Program-made: the position numbers and the translations under genes
The notes under the pieces: model-generated
The model's database searches: none
Seen by the model: only the letters and a program-made list of their open reading frames with translations
What the model was told of the DNA's origin: nothing
Shown here: positions 16,522-20,798 of the stretch, in pieces
How positions within the stretch are numbered: position 1 is the stretch's first letter
Layout of the letters: each line of letters begins with the position of its first letter
DNA from: Gemmatimonadota bacterium
GTDB taxonomy: Bacteria > Gemmatimonadota > Gemmatimonadetes > Gemmatimonadales > GWC2-71-9
Length of the DNA: 20,798 nucleotides
Assembly: GCA_003222235.1 (NCBI GenBank)
Contig: QHVD01000031.1
Span: 1 to 20,798 of the forward strand
Direction of reading: 5' to 3'

Positions 16522-16550
16522 TTGAATCCCATAAGTGACTCCAGCATATT
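16522..16550 (+). promoter_or_regulatory. Sigma-70-type promoter of the Rrf2 gene
   Basis: TTGAAT (16522-16527) and CATATT (16545-16550) are separated by exactly 17 bases. The -10 box ends 6 bases before ATG 16557, and no ribosome site exists between them, so the mRNA is probably leaderless. An Rrf2 dimer could bind here to control its own gene and the sulfur genes after it. Confidence 0.6.
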
Positions 16551-16556
16551 CACTCA

Positions 16557-17009
16557 ATGCGTGTCACCACCTGGGCCGAATACGGCCTGATCGTTTCCCT
16601 GAACCTCGCGAAGCGGGCGGGGCAGGGACCCGTGGCGGCGCGCGAGCTCGCCGAGCAGGAAAAGCTTCCCCACGACTACGTCGAGCAGATCCTGCTGCGT
16701 CTGCGGCGCGCCGGGCTGGTCGACTCGGTGCGCGGCGCCAAAGGCGGGTACCACTTGGCGCGCGACCCGCAAGCGATCACGGTCAAAGATGTGATGCAGG
16801 CCTCAGAGCACGTCACCTTCGAAGTCAACTGCGATCTCCACCCGGTCGATCCCCAGCGATGTAGTCCGGACACATCCTGTAGCATCCGGCCGGTCTGGCG
16901 GATGCTCGAGCAGCGCATCAACGAGCTGCTCGGGGGCATCTCGCTCGCGGACCTGATGCATGAGGAGCGCGAGCTGTATCAGATCGCCGGGGTCGTGGCC
17001 GGGAACTAA
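16557..17009 (+). CDS. Rrf2-family transcriptional regulator with three Cys
   Basis: A 150-residue winged-helix regulator. MRVTTWAEYGLIVSLNLAKR, AARELAEQEKLPHDYVEQIL, LLRLRRAGLVDSVRGAKGGY and HLARDP are the N-terminal DNA-binding domain of the Rrf2 group. A later segment holds Cys92, Cys102 and Cys108 (NCDLHPVDPQRCSPDTSC). IscR of E. coli binds a [2Fe-2S] cluster with three Cys in the same region at a different spacing, so a cluster or redox switch is plausible. The next genes are a sulfur/cysteine operon, and CymR of Bacillus, also Rrf2, controls cysteine metabolism. Hence a role as the local sulfur or Fe-S sensor is likely but inferred. It has its own promoter. Confidence 0.88.
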   Translation: MRVTTWAEYGLIVSLNLAKRAGQGPVAARELAEQEKLPHDYVEQILLRLRRAGLVDSVRGAKGGYHLARDPQAITVKDVMQASEHVTFEVNCDLHPVDPQRCSPDTSCSIRPVWRMLEQRINELLGGISLADLMHEERELYQIAGVVAGN

Positions 17010-17039
17010 ACCCGTCGTTGCCTGTGTTTTTTTCAACTG

Positions 17040-17064
17040 AAACCCGACTCGGCAAGTCGGGTTT
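17040..17064. terminator. Perfect 10-bp hairpin between Rrf2 and the sulfurtransferase
   Basis: AAACCCGACT (17040-17049) pairs with AGTCGGGTTT (17055-17064) around the loop CGGCA. A run of seven T lies upstream (17027-17033) rather than downstream. The A/T-flanked, GC-centred shape is that of a bidirectional terminator or attenuator in the message leading to the sulfurtransferase. No further T-run follows the 3' arm, so termination may be partial. Confidence 0.5.
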
Positions 17065-17083
17065 AACCAAATTGGAGGTGTCT

Positions 17084-17935
17084 GTGGGATATACTCATCC
17101 CGAGGTGCTTGTCTCCACGGATTGGGCGGCGCAGCATCTCAACGACTCGGGGCTCCGGCTGATCGAGGTTGACGTGGACACGACCGCCTACGACTCCGGC
17201 CACGTGGCCGGCGCGGTCGGCTGGAACTGGCAGTCTCAGCTCAACGATCGCGTGCGACGGGACATCCCCGACAAGAAGGCGTTCGCGCAGTTGCTGAGCG
17301 AGGCGGGGGTGACTCCCAAGACGAGCGTGGTCCTCTACGGTGACAACAACAACTGGTTTGCCGCATTCGCCTTCTGGTTGCTTCAGCTGTACGGGCACAC
17401 CAACGCCAAGCTGATGAACGGGGGGCGGGCGAAGTGGGTGGCGGAGGGCCGGCCGCTCGTCACCGAGAGGCCGCAGGTCACGCCGACCAAGTACCCCGTG
17501 CCGAAGAAGGTCAACGCGGCGCTGCGGGCGAAGCGACCCGATGTCGAGCGCGCGCTCAAGACCTCGAAGACCGCGCTGGTGGACGTGCGGTCTCCGGCCG
17601 AGTACGTGGGGGACATCGTCGCGCCCCCGGGCATGACCGAGACCGCCCAGCGCCCCGGCCACATTCCAGGCGCACGGAACATCCCCTGGAGTCAAGCGGT
17701 GGCCCAGGACGGGACCTTCAAGCCGCACGACGAGCTGTTGAAGCTCTACAAGGGCGCGAAGGTGATCGACGGCAAGGACCAGATCATCGCGTATTGCCGT
17801 ATCGGCGAGCGCTCGAGCCACACGTGGTTCGCGCTCAAGTACCTGCTTGGCGTGAAGAAGGTGCGCAACTACGACGGCTCCTGGACCGAATGGGGCAACC
17901 TGGTCGGGGCGCCGATTGCGAGGGGAGCTGAATGA
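17084..17935 (+). CDS. sseA: Thiosulfate sulfurtransferase (tandem rhodanese)
   Basis: A 283-residue two-domain rhodanese. The N-terminal domain has STDWAAQHLNDSGLRLIEVD, HVAGAVGWNWQSQL and VVLYGDNNNWFAAFAFWLL; the C-terminal domain has ALVDVRSPAEYVGDI, GHIPGARNIPWSQAV and the active loop AYCRIGERSSHTW with Cys238. It moves sulfane sulfur from thiosulfate to an acceptor thiol. The active loop CRIGERS is the one I know from mycobacterial CysA-type sulfurtransferases. GTG 17084 has GGAGG 5 bases upstream, and length fits. The stop overlaps the next start (ATGA), so it is the first gene of the sulfur operon, probably feeding sulfur to the carrier-protein pathway that follows. The gene symbol is a family label. 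Confidence 0.92.
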   Translation: MGYTHPEVLVSTDWAAQHLNDSGLRLIEVDVDTTAYDSGHVAGAVGWNWQSQLNDRVRRDIPDKKAFAQLLSEAGVTPKTSVVLYGDNNNWFAAFAFWLLQLYGHTNAKLMNGGRAKWVAEGRPLVTERPQVTPTKYPVPKKVNAALRAKRPDVERALKTSKTALVDVRSPAEYVGDIVAPPGMTETAQRPGHIPGARNIPWSQAVAQDGTFKPHDELLKLYKGAKVIDGKDQIIAYCRIGERSSHTWFALKYLLGVKKVRNYDGSWTEWGNLVGAPIARGAE

Positions 17936-18942
17936 AAACGGCGGCGGTAGAGGGCGGTAGAGGACGGATGAGGGCGGTAGAGGTCACCCGGGCCGAGCCG
18001 GCGCTTTGGGGGCTGGTCGGGAACACGCCGCTCATCCCTCTACCGCCTTCTACCGCCCGCGCCCGCCCTCTACCGTCCGCCTTTCTCAAGGCCGAATGGT
18101 TCAACCCTGGCGGCTCGGTGAAGGACCGCCCCGCGCTGTTCATCCTGCGGGACGGGATCGCGCGGGGGGAACTGCCGGCCAAGCGCTTGCTCGACGCGTC
18201 GAGCGGCAACACGGCGATCGCGTACGCGATGCTGGGCGCCGCGACCGGCGTCGGCGTGACGGTGTGCGTGCCCGGGAACGCGAGCGAGGAGCGCAAGGCG
18301 CTGCTCGACGCGTACGGCGCGGAAGTCATTTTCACCGATCCGCTGGAAGGCTCGGATGGCGCCATTCGGGAGGCGCGGCGGCTCGCCGCCCTGCGGCCGG
18401 ACGAGTACTGGTATGCGGATCAGTACAACCATCCGGCGAACCCCCGCGCGCATTACCTGACGACGGCGGAGGAGATCTGGCGGCAGACCGAGGGCCGGGT
18501 GACCCATTTCGTCGCCGGCCTCGGCACTACGGGCACGATGATGGGGACCGGGCGGCGCCTGAAGGAGCTGAACCCGGAGATCGCGCTCGTGGGCGTGCAG
18601 CCCGACAGTCCGTTCCACGGACTCGAAGGCCTGAAGCATCTCGAGACCGCGCTCGTCCCCGGCATCTGGGATCCCCGCGTGCCGGACCGGATGGAGCTCG
18701 TGTCGACCGAGGAGGCGGAGATGGCGGTGCGGCGGCTGGCCCGCGAGGCCGGGTTGTTCGTGGGGTGGTCCACCGGCGCGGCGCTGGTGGCGGCCGAGCG
18801 GGCCCTGAGCGTCGTCACGCGCCCCCCCCGCCCCCCCCGCCCCCCCGGTCGTCCCTCGTCCGCCCTGGTGGTGGTGCTGGCGCCGGACTCTGGGCTCCGC
18901 TACCTGAGCGAGACGGAGCGGTTGAGAGGAGTGCTGCCGTGA
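17932..18942 (+). CDS. cysM: CysM-like PLP-dependent cysteine synthase with repeat-coded insertions
   Basis: A 336-residue beta-substituting PLP enzyme that makes cysteine from an activated serine and a sulfur donor. Key parts: LVGNTPLIPL, NPGGSVKDRPAL (PLP Lys64), the substrate loop SSGNT (90-94), and VTHFVAGLGTTGTMMGTGRR (phosphate cup 198-202). The whole resembles M. tuberculosis CysM, which uses O-phosphoserine and the CysO thiocarboxylate, and its gene partners are the same. Two parts are odd: residues 4-18 and 34-50 are coded by complementary decamer arrays, and residues about 293-303 (RPPRPPRPPG) by C-rich nonamers. The core between them looks intact. ATG overlaps the sulfurtransferase stop; GTGA links it to the JAMM gene. 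Substrate choice is inferred from context. Confidence 0.9.
   Translation: MKTAAVEGGRGRMRAVEVTRAEPALWGLVGNTPLIPLPPSTARARPLPSAFLKAEWFNPGGSVKDRPALFILRDGIARGELPAKRLLDASSGNTAIAYAMLGAATGVGVTVCVPGNASEERKALLDAYGAEVIFTDPLEGSDGAIREARRLAALRPDEYWYADQYNHPANPRAHYLTTAEEIWRQTEGRVTHFVAGLGTTGTMMGTGRRLKELNPEIALVGVQPDSPFHGLEGLKHLETALVPGIWDPRVPDRMELVSTEEAEMAVRRLAREAGLFVGWSTGAALVAAERALSVVTRPPRPPRPPGRPSSALVVVLAPDSGLRYLSETERLRGVLP
17943..18081. repeat. Locus E: inverted decamer arrays inside the cysM-like gene
   Basis: Left arm 17943-17983: GGCGGTAGAG twice, GACGGATGAG, GGCGGTAGAG, GG. Right arm 18031-18081: CTCATCC, then CTCTACCGCC, TTCTACCGCC, CGCGCCCGCC, CTCTACCGTC, CGCC. The arms are complementary and flank 47 bases coding for the GNTPL region. 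Both arms are translated in the open frame. Confidence 0.85.
18821..18847 (+). repeat. C-rich nonamer run in the cysM-like gene
   Basis: G followed by eight C, twice, then G and seven C (period 9), coding for an Arg-Pro-Pro repeat in a loop before the last beta strand. The complementary strand carries three long G runs. No inverted partner is nearby. Confidence 0.75.
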
Positions 18943-19382
18943 CCCTCGTTTTGGAGCCGCGGCACGCGGCCGCGATCGGACGCCACGGCGAGGCCGACTA
19001 CCCGGCCGAGGCGTGCGGGCTCGTGGGCGGCACTGTCGAGCGTGACCGCAAGGTTGCGGTTCAAGTGGTGCCCCTCGCCAACCAGCGCAGCGACTCGGCG
19101 CGCAACCGCTACTTGATCGATCCCCAGTCGTTCCGGCGCGCAGAAGTGCAGCTCGCCCGCGACGGGCTGGAGGTCATCGGCGTCTACCATTCGCATCCAG
19201 ATCACCCACCGGCGCCGTCGGCCTTCGACCGGGAGAACGCGTGGCCGTGGCTCTCGTACGTGATCGTCGCCGTCGCGCGCGGGCGCGCCGGCGATCTGAA
19301 GAGTTGGGTTCTGTCGGACGACCGCTCGGGGTTCGTCGAGGAACCCGTCACCATAGAGGAACGGAAGGTCGTATGGCAGTGA
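18939..19382 (+). CDS. mec: JAMM/MPN+ metallopeptidase (Mec-like)
   Basis: A 147-residue zinc peptidase of the M67 family. The full JAMM motif is present: Glu24 in YPAEACGL, then HSHPDHPPAPSAFD with His84, His86, Ser94 and Asp97 (HxH-x7-S-x2-D). In M. tuberculosis the Mec enzyme (146 residues) removes the new cysteine from the C terminus of CysO after its Gly-Gly. Here the neighbours are a CysM-like enzyme and a CysO-type domain fused to MoeZ, so the same role is likely, and it might also cut the fusion after Gly-Gly. GTG 18939 overlaps the upstream stop (GTGA) with GAGAGGAG 7 bases before. The ATG of the next gene lies inside the last codons. Confidence 0.92.
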   Translation: MTLVLEPRHAAAIGRHGEADYPAEACGLVGGTVERDRKVAVQVVPLANQRSDSARNRYLIDPQSFRRAEVQLARDGLEVIGVYHSHPDHPPAPSAFDRENAWPWLSYVIVAVARGRAGDLKSWVLSDDRSGFVEEPVTIEERKVVWQ

Positions 19383-20798
19383 CCGTCTTGATCCCGACCC
19401 CGCTGCGCCCGTACGTCGATGGGCGTGACGCGGTGCAGCTCGAGGCAAGCAACGTCGGCGAGCTGCTCGAGAGGCTGGCGGCTCGCTACGAGCCGCTCAA
19501 GGGACACCTGTTCGCCGACGATGGGCGGTTGCGCAGCTTCATCAACGTGTATGTGAACGATCGCGACATCCGCCAGCTGTCCCAGCACCAGACGCCGGTG
19601 AAGCCGGGGGACACGATCTCGATCATCCCGAGCATCGCCGGCGGGACGGCCGTCGCGGAACAGCGGCCCGCGCTCTCGCACGAAGAGATCCTGCGCTATT
19701 CCCGCCACCTGATCCTCCCCGACGTGGGGGTGGAAGGGCAGCGGAAGCTCAAGGCGGCGCGCGTGCTGCTCGTGGGCGCCGGCGGGCTCGGCTCCCCTGC
19801 GGCCCTGTACCTCGCGGCGGCGGGCGTGGGCACGCTCGGCCTCGTCGACTTCGACGTCGTCGACAAGACGAATCTCCAGCGGCAGATCATCCACGGCACC
19901 TCGACCGTCGGGCGGCCCAAGCTCGACTCGGCGAAGGAGCGGATCCAGGACCTGAACCCCAACGTGCAGGTGGAGACGTTCGAGACCCGGCTCACGTCCG
20001 AGAACGCGCTCGACATCATCCGCGAGTTCGACATCGTGGCCGACGGGACCGACAATTTTCCCACCCGCTACCTCGTGAACGATGCCTGTGTCCTGCTCGG
20101 CAAGCCCAACGTCTACGGGTCGATCTTCCGCTTCGAGGGGCAGGCTTCGGTGTTCTACGCTAAAGAAGGCCCGTGCTACCGCTGCCTCTACGCCGAACCC
20201 CCGCCGCCAGGGCTGGTGCCGTCGTGCGCGGAGGGAGGGGTGCTGGGCGTGCTCCCGGGGATCATCGGCTCGATCCAGGCGATGGAGACGATCAAGCTCG
20301 TTCTCGGCGTCGGCGAGCCGCTCATCGGGCGGCTGGTGCTGTTCGACGCGCTGAAGCTCCAGTTCCGGGAGCTGAAGCTGGAGAAGGACCCCGACTGCCC
20401 GGTCTGCGGCTCCCATCCCACGGTCACCGAGCTGATCGACTACGAGGCGTTCTGCGGGATCGGCGCGGAGCCGTCCTACGACGGTGCCGAAATCACCGCG
20501 CAGGAGCTGCAGCAAGAGTGGGAGCGGAACTCCGACCTGCTCGTGATCGACGTGCGCGAGCCGCACGAGTACGAGATCACGCACATTGAGGGGGCCGTGC
20601 TGATTCCTCTAGGCGAGCTGCCGGACCGGCTCAACGAGCTCGACGGCCACCGCGAGATCGTCACGCACTGCCACCACGGGGCGCGGTCGCTCAAAGCGCT
20701 CGAGATTCTCAAGGCGGCGGGCTTCTCGAAGGTGCGGAGCCTGCGGGGCGGGATCGACGCGTGGGCGGTGAACGTGGATCCGTCGCTGCCGCGCTACT
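19373..20798 (+). CDS. moeZ: Fused ubiquitin-like sulfur carrier + MoeB/E1-like adenylyltransferase + rhodanese (3' end outside window)
   Basis: An open frame of 475 residues from ATG 19373 to the window edge, with no stop or restart inside. Residues 1-91 are a ThiS/MoaD/CysO-type beta-grasp domain (VTVLIPTPLRPYVDG, FINVYVNDRDIRQL, PGDTISIIPSIAGG) ending in Gly90-Gly91. A short linker (TAVAEQRPALS) leads to a MoeB/ThiF domain: EEILRYSRHLILPDVGVEGQ, GAGGLGS from 135, DFDVVDKTNLQRQ, ADGTDNFPTRY, zinc Cys pairs CYRC (268, 271) and CPVC (342, 345). Then comes a rhodanese with VIDVREPHEY and active loop HCHHGARS (Cys433). The E1 part would adenylate the carrier tail and the rhodanese would supply sulfur. 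The carrier tail is not free in this protein. The overlap with the JAMM gene is 10 bases. Confidence 0.93.
   Translation, partial: MAVTVLIPTPLRPYVDGRDAVQLEASNVGELLERLAARYEPLKGHLFADDGRLRSFINVYVNDRDIRQLSQHQTPVKPGDTISIIPSIAGGTAVAEQRPALSHEEILRYSRHLILPDVGVEGQRKLKAARVLLVGAGGLGSPAALYLAAAGVGTLGLVDFDVVDKTNLQRQIIHGTSTVGRPKLDSAKERIQDLNPNVQVETFETRLTSENALDIIREFDIVADGTDNFPTRYLVNDACVLLGKPNVYGSIFRFEGQASVFYAKEGPCYRCLYAEPPPPGLVPSCAEGGVLGVLPGIIGSIQAMETIKLVLGVGEPLIGRLVLFDALKLQFRELKLEKDPDCPVCGSHPTVTELIDYEAFCGIGAEPSYDGAEITAQELQQEWERNSDLLVIDVREPHEYEITHIEGAVLIPLGELPDRLNELDGHREIVTHCHHGARSLKALEILKAAGFSKVRSLRGGIDAWAVNVDPSLPRY

Noticed and set aside
3721..18081. CRISPR arrays or transposon ends as an explanation for the tandem repeats
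   Set aside because: Units are 7-10 bases with no spacers, no cas or transposase genes are near, and no target-site duplications were seen.

Overview
The window is a GC-rich, gene-dense bacterial segment. Every gene is on the + strand except one small copper chaperone, and gaps are under about 100 bases, so no gene-free stretch exceeds 300 bases. Overlapping stop/start codons (ATGA, GTGA, TGATG) and frequent GTG starts point to long co-transcribed runs. The mix of genes (bacterial-type inositol-phosphate synthase, copper ATPase, E1/E2 oxoacid dehydrogenase, selenoprotein peroxiredoxin, DUF309, short CxxC protein ending GDCSD, CysO/MoeZ-type sulfur genes) suggests an uncultured soil or sediment bacterium, perhaps Gemmatimonadota-like. 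That placement is an impression from gene content, not a phylogeny.

Layout. 1-3760: the end of an inositol-phosphate synthase gene, a membrane-anchored cupredoxin, a Cu+-exporting P-type ATPase and a small unknown protein, facing a convergent CopZ-like chaperone (3758-3973). 4061-7634: E1 alpha, E1 beta and E2 of a 2-oxoacid dehydrogenase. 7637-11476: small unknown proteins, a PHP phosphoesterase, a peroxiredoxin with an in-frame UGA in place of its catalytic cysteine, an SDR, an unrecognised Rossmann-type protein and DUF309. 11457-13991: a thioredoxin reductase with an internal frameshifting deletion, a metallo-beta-lactamase-fold hydrolase with a deletion and an amber stop, a tiny zinc-ribbon protein and a flippase-like membrane protein that seems short at its N terminus. 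14023-16448: a carboxymuconolactone-decarboxylase/AhpD-like protein with a CxxU motif (second in-frame UGA), aspartase and a four-helix membrane protein. 16557-20798: an Rrf2 regulator with its own promoter, then a sulfur operon: thiosulfate sulfurtransferase, CysM-like synthase, JAMM peptidase (Mec-like), and a fused ubiquitin-like sulfur carrier + MoeB/E1 + rhodanese protein that runs off the window end.

How the genes fit together. The last block has the parts of the sulfur-carrier-protein route to cysteine known from Mycobacterium tuberculosis (MoeZ, CysO, CysM, Mec), but here carrier and activating enzyme are one polypeptide, so a free carrier C terminus would need proteolysis or cannot form. 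The two selenoproteins and the thioredoxin reductase suggest a peroxide/thiol defence theme, and imply that the host has selenocysteine machinery (selA/B/C/D), none of which is in the window.

A structural theme not explained by the genes: at least five places carry short-period tandem repeats arranged as inverted arms or self-complementary units. Each locus has its own unit length (8, 7, 9, 9 and 10 bases). Four lie at gene ends; the fifth is inside the cysM-like reading frame and is translated.
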